A stretch of 17,652 nt of DNA from an uncultured Treponema sp. (GTDB taxonomy: Bacteria; Spirochaetota; Spirochaetia; Treponematales; Treponemataceae): NCBI GenBank assembly GCA_938045195.1, contig CALINC010000118.1:1-17652 (forward strand), in the 5' to 3' direction. Position 1 is the stretch's first letter; each line of letters begins with the position of its first letter. Below the pieces are notes generated by a model. It was not told the DNA's origin. It was given only the letters and a program-made list of their open reading frames with translations, and did no database searches. Positions 7,562-13,555 of the stretch are shown here, piece by piece. A program made the translations under genes and the position numbers.

Positions 7562-8515
7562 TTACTGCAAATAAGATTGTGCATCTATACTCTGCATAAC
7601 TTCTTCAAAGAAATTTTTAATCACATCTTTTTGATCTTCTGACGATTTGCTACTACCACAAAGAACTTCAAACTTTTTGTTTTTCAAAGAGAACCAATAA
7701 TCTCCATAATTACCGTCAGGCTTATCTTTAATTATAGAAAAAGAACTTCCATCATTACAGTCCTTCATCTTTTGTCTAATTCTAAGTGGCACCCAATTTT
7801 CGTTATCTTTTAATCCTATATAAATAGGACTTTTTCTATTATCAGATGTTTTTCCCAAATAAATACCAAACCATAAATATAATGTTTCATTACTAACATT
7901 TTTATAAAAAAATTGCTCATAGTAGTTATTGCAACAAGATTTTAAAGAATTATCAGGAGAAAAATCAAAATCATTTACAAGAATATTTATTAAATTATCA
8001 TAAAATATTGAAAGACTATCAACTTTGTTTAAATCCATTATTTGAAACTCCTTTATACATATTACAGATTTTAGATATTCCATATAACCTGAAATCAGAC
8101 AATCATATTTTAATTTAGTATTTTCAAATAGTTTATCATAAAAATCTTTCCACGTTTTTATAATCCATTTATCTCTCGGCTCATATTTGTAATTTGCAAT
8201 AAAGGCATATTCAGCATTTGGAAAATCTTTTTCATATTGCCCGAAATGTTGTTTTTTATCATTTATTTTTACTTCAATAAGTTTTTCTTTATTATCTAAA
8301 TCATAGAAATAAAAATCAACACGAGAATTACCAACATAATATTCACGATTCAAGTCTTTTGAATCTATATTTTCATCAAAACAAAACGAAAGAAAAAACT
8401 TTTTAAAATCAGCATTTATTTTACACAAAGTATATGTAATGTCAGATAAGTTATTCTCTTTATTCATTCTCTCAGCAAGATTCTCAAAAAACAGCTTGAG
8501 CATATTCATCTCCAT
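7562..8515 (-). CDS. PD-(D/E)XK nuclease-like protein (cassette 1)
   Basis: A 317-aa protein. Residues 60-96 carry a PD-(D/E)XK-type core: D67 in SRVDFYFYD, then LIEVKI with E81-x-K83, then QHFGQYEK, where the glutamines follow the usual alpha-helix position. The rest is hydrophilic, cysteine-poor and not recognised; a C-terminal segment (YWFSLKNKKFEVLCG) looks like a beta domain. Nucleases of this superfamily in cassettes and islands often act in defence or DNA processing, but no partner gene is here. GGAG lies eight bases before ATG 8513-8515; a second ATG at 8501-8503 also has GGAG upstream. The stop is six bases from attC1. Codon use is very AT-rich compared with the chromosomal genes. 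Confidence 0.7.
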   Translation of the reverse strand: MEMNMLKLFFENLAERMNKENNLSDITYTLCKINADFKKFFLSFCFDENIDSKDLNREYYVGNSRVDFYFYDLDNKEKLIEVKINDKKQHFGQYEKDFPNAEYAFIANYKYEPRDKWIIKTWKDFYDKLFENTKLKYDCLISGYMEYLKSVICIKEFQIMDLNKVDSLSIFYDNLINILVNDFDFSPDNSLKSCCNNYYEQFFYKNVSNETLYLWFGIYLGKTSDNRKSPIYIGLKDNENWVPLRIRQKMKDCNDGSSFSIIKDKPDGNYGDYWFSLKNKKFEVLCGSSKSSEDQKDVIKNFFEEVMQSIDAQSYLQ

Positions 8516-8520
8516 TTATA

Positions 8521-8638
8521 AATCTCCATACTTATACTAAAATAAATAAGCTATTAATTGGGGTTTCAAGCCTGAAATTTACAACACATCCCATTTTTCA
8601 AAGTTGCAGTTAATTGTGCCGTAAGGCATCTGTCTAAC
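8521..8638 (-). repeat. Cassette 1 leader, shared with cassette 6
   Basis: The 5' leader of cassette 1 resembles the leader of cassette 6 (about 12820-12926): the hairpin TGCCGTAAGGCA, then AACTTTGAAAAAT or its close variant, TAAATT and TTAATAGCTTA occur in the same order with small indels. The coding parts are unrelated. Confidence 0.6.
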
Positions 8639-8694
8639 ATCCGCTTAACCTGCATTGCCGTAAAGGCAATGTCAGGTTGAAGCGGGTGTTATAC
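8632..8694 (-). repeat. attC2 (cassette 2)
   Basis: Cores GTCTAAC (8632-8638) and GTTATAC (8688-8694), 63 bp. Arms CCGCTTAACCTGC and GTCAGGTTGAAGCGG pair with two unpaired bases, T and G, on the right-hand arm of the plus strand, as expected if plus is the recombining (bottom) strand. Confidence 0.93.
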
Positions 8695-8699
8695 CGTTG

Positions 8700-9245
8700 C
8701 TATTTTAAAACTTTTAAAAGTTCTGCTAAATTATAAATTATTTCATTAGGTCTTTCTTCTACACTCATTTTCCAATATTGCCAATATCCTTGCTTTATCC
8801 ATATTGTTTTCATTCCAATTTCTTTTGCAGGAACAATATCATTATCTATCCTATCACCTATCATAAAAGATTTTTCTGCTTTACATTTACTTCTTTCCAA
8901 AGCAATATTAAAAATTCTTTTATCTGGCTTCGCTATTCCTTCTTCTGCAGAAGCTATAACTAATTTTATATATTTTAGAATTCCAAATTCTTCTAATCTT
9001 TCCGAACTTCCAAACTTTTGGTTTGCTATTATTCCAATATTATACTTCTTGCTAAGCTCTTCTAGTACCTTTTTTGTTTCTGGATATAATTCTTCAAGTT
9101 TAAAATTCCATTCAGGTAATTTTATACAAAATTCTTTCGCGACTTCTAAGTCTCCTTTCATATTGTTCTGATAATAATTAATAGCTTTATCATGTATGTA
9201 CTTATATTTATATCCTAAATATTTTGCTATATACTTTTTCTTCAT
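8700..9245 (-). CDS. HAD-superfamily hydrolase, main part of a frameshifted gene (cassette 2)
   Basis: This 181-codon frame carries most of a HAD hydrolase: the cap helices (residues 1-60), a motif II-like strand (NIGIIANQ), motif III lysine in IAKPDKRIF, and motif IV IGDRIDNDI with the metal-binding aspartates. The essential motif I nucleophile is missing from this frame; it lies just upstream in another frame (9208-9315). As annotated from ATG 9243-9245 the protein would lack catalysis. The restored protein would be of normal HAD length, about 215 aa, with a small-molecule phosphatase as the likely activity. The stop TAG is six bases from attC2. Either a real frameshift mutation or a sequencing error in the A-rich overlap explains it. 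Confidence 0.75.
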   Translation of the reverse strand: MKKKYIAKYLGYKYKYIHDKAINYYQNNMKGDLEVAKEFCIKLPEWNFKLEELYPETKKVLEELSKKYNIGIIANQKFGSSERLEEFGILKYIKLVIASAEEGIAKPDKRIFNIALERSKCKAEKSFMIGDRIDNDIVPAKEIGMKTIWIKQGYWQYWKMSVEERPNEIIYNLAELLKVLK

Positions 9246-9315
9246 TTACAAGAGTTGATCCTATATCAAAAAATAACCATTCAATATTTTTATACATTTT
9301 TATTAATTCAAGCAT
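9208..9315 (-). pseudogene. Frameshifted 5' part of the HAD hydrolase (motif I)
   Basis: ATG 9313-9315 opens a 35-codon frame reading MLELIKMYKNIEWL then FFDIGSTLVNEEKVY, which is the HAD motif I (D17-x-G-x-T21). It runs out of frame near an A-run at about 9233-9241 and stops at 9208-9210. Loss of one base in that run would join it to the frame ending at 8700. A second start, ATG 9295-9297, is also possible. No strong ribosome site: AGGAG lies 14 bases before 9315. Confidence 0.75.
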
Positions 9316-9374
9316 ACTTTTTATCTAAACTCCTATAAATAGTTATCTATATTCTGCACGCCAATGGCGTGTAG

Positions 9375-9433
9375 GTATAACATCCGCTTAACTTGCGAAC
9401 CGCAGGTGAGTCAAGTTGAAGCAGTTGTTGGAA
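9375..9433 (-). repeat. attC3 (cassette 3), contains the stop codon of its gene
   Basis: Cores GTATAAC (9375-9381) and GTTGGAA (9427-9433), 59 bp, the shortest site. The inner arm changed from AACCTG/CAGGTT to AACTTG/CAAGTT, a compensated change that supports the fold. Confidence 0.9.
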
Positions 9434-9938
9434 GTCTTTTTTCTTTAATCAATGCTAAGACTAAATCATCATCAGCTCTAACGCTACTGAAATACTTGAC
9501 ATAATTATCATTATAAATGATTCCATTGCCATCTGGAATATAATTCCTTTTACAATATAATCTTTGTGCTTTTCCATAATTTTTTGTTAATCCAACACTA
9601 ATACCAATTTTAGAATAACTTGCAAATACTAATTTTTCCGCCTCATCCATTAAACTGGAGGCAACACCTCTACCCTGATATTTCTCTAAAACATTCAAGT
9701 CCATGATTTCCGGAATATCATTTTCCCTAAAATAGGAATAATAGGATTCCCATTTAACCGTGAGATATCCAGCAAATTTATCATCAATCCAATACACCAA
9801 AACTATTCTTTGTTTATTAGTTTGTTCAACTAAATAATTCTGATATTGCTTTACCGGCTTATCCCAATTCTGTTTTTTAAATTCTTCGGAAATTAATTCA
9901 CAGTCCTTGTTCTCAAGTATCGTTATTCTTGTTTTCAT
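9411..9938 (-). CDS. GNAT family N-acetyltransferase (cassette 3)
   Basis: A 175-aa acetyltransferase. Motif A is clear: LEKYQGRGVASSLMDEAEKL with Q-x2-G-x-A, followed by SVGLTKNYGKAQRLYCKRNY as the motif B helix that contacts acetyl-CoA. Such GNATs are common in integron cassettes and may modify antibiotics, toxins or metabolites; the substrate is unknown. ATG 9936-9938 is the start because AGGA lies seven to nine bases upstream; the frame is open further to 9995, but that part is attC4 and leader sequence. The last seven residues and the TGA stop (9411-9413) are encoded by attC3 itself, so the C-terminal tail came with the recombination site. Confidence 0.85.
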   Translation of the reverse strand: MKTRITILENKDCELISEEFKKQNWDKPVKQYQNYLVEQTNKQRIVLVYWIDDKFAGYLTVKWESYYSYFRENDIPEIMDLNVLEKYQGRGVASSLMDEAEKLVFASYSKIGISVGLTKNYGKAQRLYCKRNYIPDGNGIIYNDNYVKYFSSVRADDDLVLALIKEKRLPTTAST

Positions 9939-9971
9939 ATATTTTCCTATTACTCTGCGCCGAAGGCGTCC

Positions 9972-10037
9972 TTCCAACATCCGCTTAACCTGCATTTGCG
10001 GCTCGCCCGCAATGTCAGGTTGAAGCGGGTGTTAGGT
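9972..10037 (-). repeat. attC4 (cassette 4)
   Basis: Cores TTCCAAC (9972-9978) and GTTAGGT (10031-10037), 66 bp, arms of the common CCGCTTAACCTGC type, loop GC-rich. Confidence 0.92.
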
Positions 10038-10047
10038 TTTCCTATTC

Positions 10048-10308
10048 TTATGGAATATTTCCAGCACATAATCTATAGATGTAATATAATAAATTAATTA
10101 TTAATATACAAATACTTGTCTTCTCACAGACTTTATTCTTATTCTTTTCTCCAAAAAACATTAATACTGTTGCAATACATAACGGAACTCCCATTATATT
10201 ATAATAACAATAATTTCTTATATCGCTTTTTAATAAACTAATTATTGCCCGTGTAACGCCACATGTCGGACACGGGCAACTAAATAATGCTCTTATTATA
10301 CAAGTCAT
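10048..10308 (-). CDS. DUF2752 membrane protein, 3' part of a damaged gene (cassette 4)
   Basis: An 86-codon frame carrying the DUF2752 signature CPCPTCGVTRAIISLL (C-P-x-C-G-x-T-R-A) followed by two hydrophobic segments. DUF2752 proteins are small inner-membrane proteins often found next to TM2-domain proteins, as here; the function is unknown. The usual N-terminal membrane helix is not in this frame; it is visible upstream in a shifted frame (see 10309-10404). There is no ribosome site before ATG 10306-10308, so the fragment is probably not translated alone. The stop is 11 bases from attC4. Confidence 0.65.
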   Translation of the reverse strand: MTCIIRALFSCPCPTCGVTRAIISLLKSDIRNYCYYNIMGVPLCIATVLMFFGEKNKNKVCEKTSICILIINLLYYIYRLCAGNIP

Positions 10309-10404
10309 ATTTGCAAAATCAAATATTTAACCTTGACAGGAATCCAGTATAAACGAAAAAAATAAGGCGTTTTACATAATTCTTGTCTGAAAAAGATATT
10401 TCAC
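10309..10404 (-). pseudogene. Broken 5' part of the DUF2752 gene
   Basis: GTG 10402-10404 has an excellent AAGGAG ribosome site five bases upstream and starts KYLFQTRI, but TAA stops fall in frame at 10372-10374 and 10327-10329. In the alternative frame between them KTPYFFRLYWIPVKVKYLI is encoded, which fits the first membrane helix of DUF2752 proteins, and the original frame resumes as FDFANMTCIIRALF. Two compensating frameshifts explain this. Confidence 0.6.
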
Positions 10405-10478
10405 TGTCTCTCCTTCCTCATAGATATCCGCCCATTGTGTTTTTTTATACTGAACCCCTGAAATCAGGTCTTATTGGA

Positions 10479-10814
10479 TTATAATATTTGCATTAATGCA
10501 TTATAATTATATTCCTTCGTCTTTCCACTAATTTGTATCAGATCTATTAACCAAAGGACTCCACATAACCCTGCTGTCAATAATTTTAGAATTCCCATTC
10601 CGGTATTGCCAAGCATAAATCTATCAACTCCCAATTCACCAAGGAAAATGCTTATAAGTAACATCGTTGTGGGATCTTTCATCTCAACTGAACTTATTGT
10701 GGCATATCTTGAATCATCTATACTTGCCATTTTTTCTCGAATAATTGCTGCTTTTTCACCAGGCAATTTCTTCCCATTTGCTACAAAAAACATATCAATT
10801 TTATTTGCGTCCAT
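10479..10814 (-). CDS. TM2-domain membrane protein (cassette 4)
   Basis: A 111-aa protein. The first 50 residues are soluble and charged; residues 46-100 are a TM2 domain (DPTTMLLISIFLGELGVDRF, then FMLGNTGMGILKLLTAG and a second hydrophobic segment with WLIDLIQI). The G-x-x-x-DRF turn between the two helices is the family hallmark. TM2 proteins sit in the inner membrane; the bacterial role is not defined, and pairing with DUF2752 proteins is common. AGGAGG lies six bases before ATG 10812-10814. It is the first gene of cassette 4, 74 bases ahead of the damaged DUF2752 gene. Confidence 0.85.
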   Translation of the reverse strand: MDANKIDMFFVANGKKLPGEKAAIIREKMASIDDSRYATISSVEMKDPTTMLLISIFLGELGVDRFMLGNTGMGILKLLTAGLCGVLWLIDLIQISGKTKEYNYNALMQIL

Positions 10815-10896
10815 TTAGGACCTCCTATAAATTTATTTTTAGACCGAAATAAATGTTATAGGTCGGTTCCGCGCCTGCCTGCCTTTAGGCAGGTCA

Positions 10897-10959
10897 ACCT
10901 AACATTCGCTTAACCTGCATTGCCGCAAAGGCAATGTCAGGTTGAAGCGGGTGTTAGGT
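10897..10959 (-). repeat. attC5 (cassette 5)
   Basis: Cores ACCTAAC (10897-10903) and GTTAGGT (10953-10959), 63 bp, nearly identical to attC2 in its arms. Confidence 0.93.
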
Positions 10960-11082
10960 TTTACTTTTATTTTGCTATATCATATTTTTACCAATCTATT
11001 AATTTAGGACTTGGATTAAATATGAGAAAATGTTACCAAATATCCATTCTGTTTAAAATTTTTTCAATATATCTTTTCTTTA

Positions 11083-11270
11083 GCACAAGGAACTCAGTTT
11101 TTGAATCGCTTCTAGCTATTACTCACTTATTAAACTAGGTTTCAGCCATTATTAAGGATTTTAAAGTTAAAAACATTTCTAAAATACTCAAAAAACTGAT
11201 TTTTTTTTCTAAAAATGCCATTGCCCATTCAACGACAATACTAATTTTTGCAAAAACTGAGTTCCGTGTC
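11083..11270. repeat. Inverted-repeat element A in cassette 5
   Basis: The left end (11083-11103) is GCACAAGGAACTCAGTTTTT and the right end (11251-11270) is CAAAAACTGAGTTCCGTGTC, inverted with one or two mismatches over about 19 bases. The interior is AT-rich with no gene. It resembles a MITE-like non-autonomous element and sits between the phospholipase gene and its attC5. Confidence 0.6.
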
Positions 11271-11315
11271 TTTAGCAAGAAACTAACAAAAAAATTAATA
11301 GGTCTCTAATTAAAA

Positions 11316-11458
11316 GCACGAAAATCAATTTTTACCCTTTTCATAGATATTGAAGTTGAAACCACCGGAAAAATACTAAAAAAGCACATCATTCTTTCTA
11401 AGAACATCGTGGAAATGGTTAGATTGCAATATCATTTTTCAAAAATTGATTTCCGTGG
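11316..11458. repeat. Inverted-repeat element B in cassette 5
   Basis: Ends GCACGAAAATCAATTTTT (11316-11333) and AAAAATTGATTTCCGTGG (11441-11458) are inverted repeats with 16 of 18 positions matching. The right-hand part of the interior is a diverged copy of that of element A, so the two are related and old. The stretch 10960-11481 between gene and attC5 holds these elements and nothing else I can identify. Confidence 0.6.
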
Positions 11459-11481
11459 ATTAAAGGCAAATTCAACTTTTA

Positions 11482-11967
11482 TTATTCACTAAAATCGAAA
11501 CCATTATCATCAAAGCTGCTATCATAATCAGAAGGCATGCAATATTCTCTTGAAGATGGATCAGGCTCCAATTCTTTAAGTGTTCTGGCACTCCATTGTG
11601 CAGAATCGTATGCACTTTGTCCGCCCTTTGAAACTGCTATAAAAAAATGTAATGCGATGTAATCAGGTACCCCCGCTCTCAGAAGATTTCTATAGAAATT
11701 CTCATCTGCTTGTTCCTTTGACATTCCCAATGTGCTGTAGTCTATATCATGTTGATCGCATGCACCTCCATCACCAAGTGAATTGAGAAGATTTACCAGT
11801 GCTGCCGGAGTACCTGCCGCTCCGCATCCATTTGGAAGTGTACCAGAACGAGCAATCGTCAAAAGCCTATTTTTTTCGGCATTATATGTAGTTTTAGCAT
11901 AGCATATCTGAGAATAGGCTTCGATTCCTGCAAATAATGCAATTATAACAAAAAAATATTTTTTCAT
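11482..11967 (-). CDS. Secreted phospholipase A2-like protein (cassette 5)
   Basis: A 161-aa protein with a signal peptide (MKKYFFVIIALFAGIEAYSQ, cleavage likely after about residue 20). The catalytic region is recognisable: a glycine-rich calcium-loop-like NGCGAAG at 46-52 and the active-site helix with C70-D71-Q-H73-D74, the CDxHD motif of secreted phospholipases A2, followed by a second helix (EQADENFYRNLL). Its usual role would be release of fatty acids from phospholipids outside the cytoplasm; in an oral or host-associated spirochaete this could act on host or competitor membranes, which is inference. AGGAGG lies four bases before ATG 11965-11967. It is separated from its attC by 520 bases of inserted repeats. 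Confidence 0.8.
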   Translation of the reverse strand: MKKYFFVIIALFAGIEAYSQICYAKTTYNAEKNRLLTIARSGTLPNGCGAAGTPAALVNLLNSLGDGGACDQHDIDYSTLGMSKEQADENFYRNLLRAGVPDYIALHFFIAVSKGGQSAYDSAQWSARTLKELEPDPSSREYCMPSDYDSSFDDNGFDFSE

Positions 11968-12053
11968 AAAACCTCCTTGGATTTTATCCTTATTTGGCGA
12001 AGATATGCCGGAAGATTTACCTTATTAACAACAAGTGCCGCAACGCGGCATCA

Positions 12054-12117
12054 ACCTAACATGGTTTTAAACCGCAAACGGCTTGTCCGTTTGTCGGCTT
12101 TGAAAACGGTGTTAGGC
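12054..12117 (-). repeat. attC6, second sequence family (cassette 6)
   Basis: Cores ACCTAAC (12054-12060) and GTTAGGC (12111-12117). Arms GGTTTTAAACCGCAAACGG and CCGTTTGTCGGCTTTGAAAA are unlike the CCGCTTAACCTGC family but keep the same two-stem fold. Shares its sequence type with attC8. Confidence 0.9.
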
Positions 12118-12119
12118 GT

Positions 12120-12497
12120 TTATTTGCTATGATCTCCAAACCATTCTTTTATTTCATCTTTTTTCATTTTTCCCGAAGCTATTTTTAATCCAAAATCAAT
12201 TAGCTCTTCCTGAGTGTAATTCAAATCAATTCCGTTTATTTTAAGAAAAATGAGCGTTAGATGAATACCAATTCTTTTGTTGCCGTCTAAAAAAGGATGG
12301 TTTTCAATTAATGAGTAACAAAGTTGTGCTGCTTTATCCAAAATTGAGGGGTATAATTCTTTTCCGTCGAAAGTTTGAAATATTGATTTTAAACTTGAAT
12401 CCAAAAGATTGTATGCTCGAACACCGTCTATTCCACCAGTTTTTGTTATCAACGACGAATGAATTCTTAAAATTTGTTCGTCCGAGAAAAAGTTCAT
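12120..12497 (-). CDS. doc: Doc-type Fic-domain toxin (cassette 6)
   Basis: A 125-aa toxin of the Doc branch of the Fic fold. The active-site loop is intact: HPFLDGNKR at 67-75 (H-x-F-x-D-G-N-K-R; His67 acts as base and the loop binds the nucleotide phosphates). Doc proteins inactivate elongation factor Tu by phosphorylation. Length matches the family (about 126 aa). Its ATG overlaps the antitoxin stop by four bases, the usual coupled arrangement. The stop TAA lies two bases from attC6. Toxin-antitoxin cassettes are thought to stabilise arrays because loss of the cassette leaves the toxin unopposed. Confidence 0.92.
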   Translation of the reverse strand: MNFFSDEQILRIHSSLITKTGGIDGVRAYNLLDSSLKSIFQTFDGKELYPSILDKAAQLCYSLIENHPFLDGNKRIGIHLTLIFLKINGIDLNYTQEELIDFGLKIASGKMKKDEIKEWFGDHSK

Positions 12498-12697
12498 TTT
12501 GCCAGTTCCTGATAAGCTTGCATATTTTTGGAAATTATCGAATCTGACACCTCAAATAGTTGATGGTCAGGAACAACTTCATAATCATTATCTTCATCTA
12601 AGACAGTAATTATTACTTTTCGTCCATTATATTTATCGAGCACCCGATTTTGTACACAAACTGTATTGTCTTGAATTACTCCAGTTGTAGCAAACAT
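12494..12697 (-). CDS. Antitoxin partner of Doc (cassette 6)
   Basis: A 67-aa protein directly upstream of and overlapping the doc gene by four bases. It starts MFATTGVIQDNTVCVQNRVL; GGAGG six bases before ATG 12695-12697 fixes this start over the one 27 bases upstream. The N-terminal half looks like a small beta-rich DNA-binding domain, and the C-terminal helix (SDSIISKNMQAYQELAK) likely wraps the toxin. It is not an obvious Phd sequence, so it may belong to another antitoxin family that pairs with Doc. Function is inferred from position. It probably represses its own operon. Confidence 0.8.
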   Translation of the reverse strand: MFATTGVIQDNTVCVQNRVLDKYNGRKVIITVLDEDNDYEVVPDHQLFEVSDSIISKNMQAYQELAK

Positions 12698-12819
12698 AAA
12701 TTGCCTCCGATCTAAATATAGCATATTTTTAGGTTCATTTATAGATAGTTCAAAATTAATTTTATTTTCAATCTGATATTTTTACGAAAATTACTTTTTT
12801 CTCTTTAAGTGAAATTTTC

Positions 12820-12926
12820 TTATTTATTATAAGAACTTAAGCTATTAATTTTAAACCATAATTTACAAAAAATACACCTTATTTTTCAAAGTTACAGTTT
12901 ATCGTGCCGTAAGGCATCCGTCTAAC
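12820..12926 (-). repeat. Cassette 6 leader, shared with cassette 1, with possible promoter
   Basis: Homologous to 8521-8638. On the minus strand TATAAT (12826-12831) has TTAAAA 17 bases upstream, a possible weak promoter for the toxin-antitoxin pair, about 130 bases before the antitoxin start. Confidence 0.45.
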
Positions 12927-13005
12927 GGGCGGCGGATAAGCTGCAAGAAGCGAGAAAGCCTTTAGGCTTTTGAGCTTCGCAGTCAGCTTAATCCGCATGT
13001 TGGAC
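12920..13005 (-). repeat. attC7 of the first mini-cassette
   Basis: Cores GTCTAAC (12920-12926) and GTTGGAC (12999-13005), 86 bp. Arms GCGGATAAGCTGC and GCAGTCAGCTTAATCCGC pair with unpaired A and T on the right arm; the loop adds a second long hairpin around AAAGCCT/AGGCTTT. Confidence 0.88.
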
Positions 13006-13072
13006 GGCGCTGTGCGCCGGACGACAGGCGGAGCTCCGCCGCCCGTTGAACGGACGCGCAGCGTCCGTTCAA
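12926..13072 (-). mobile_element. Gene-less 147-bp mini-cassette, copy 1 (cassette 7)
   Basis: Bounded exactly by the cassette junctions in attC7 and attC8. Apart from its attC it holds only three hairpins: GGCGC/GCGCC (13006-13018), the palindrome GGCGGAGCTCCGCC (13027-13040) and a perfect 13-base stem (13045-13057 with 13061-13073). AACGGGCGGCGGA (12924-12936) also pairs perfectly with 13035-13047, giving an alternative long fold. It is much GC-richer than its surroundings. Copy 2 at 16420-16566 differs at one base. No credible gene. Confidence 0.88.
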
Positions 13073-13132
13073 CATGGTTTTGAACCGCAAACGGGCTTGT
13101 CCCGTTTGTCGGCTTTGAAAACGGTGTTATAC
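13067..13132 (-). repeat. attC8, second sequence family (cassette 8)
   Basis: Cores GTTCAAC (13067-13073) and GTTATAC (13126-13132), 66 bp. Same arm family as attC6. The right core contains the TAA stop (13127-13129) of the cassette 8 reading frame. Confidence 0.9.
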
Positions 13133-13555
13133 GTTTTTCTTTTTATGATTTAAATGGTTACCCATTCTTTTTTTAGCACATTTTGGACACCCTCTTCCTG
13201 CTAAAATAGAATATGCTTTTGGATACCATATATTATTACATACTTTACACTGAATCTCGATTTCTGTTCTTGCATTAACATAAGTTCCTAAGATTATTAA
13301 ATTTGGATTTATATACGTAACCCTATTTTTATATTCTAAATCTGAAGTACACGGTTTCTTTGCAGGATTACAAATAGGACAACCGGTACCATGTAATAAA
13401 TTTTTAGGAGTTGGAAACCAAATATTACCGCATAATAAACATTTACATTCAATCTTAGTTTTAGAATTTACATATCTGCCTAATATTTCAATTTTATTAT
13501 TTTTTTCCTTTATTTGTTGTAAAAAAATTTCATTTGTTTTTGTAAGTTTTTTACT
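13127..13555 (-). pseudogene. In-frame 3' continuation of the zinc-ribbon nuclease gene after TGA
   Basis: After the TGA at 13556-13558 the same frame stays open for 142 codons and ends with TAA inside the attC8 core, where cassette genes typically end. It encodes two more copies of the upstream repeat: one with CKCLLCGNIWFP and GCPIC, one with CKVCNNIWYP and GCPKC, then a basic tail. No frameshift is needed, so a single nonsense mutation, stop readthrough or a base-call error accounts for the split. Confidence 0.85.

Noticed and set aside
10920..11138. Plus-strand 72-aa frame across attC5 and element A
   Set aside because: It begins inside attC and ends in repeat DNA, with no ribosome site or family motif.
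12888..12996. A 39-codon minus-strand frame starting at ATG in the mini-cassette attC and running into the cassette 6 leader
   Set aside because: No ribosome site, and it differs in copy 2 after the junction; hairpin constraints explain the sequence.
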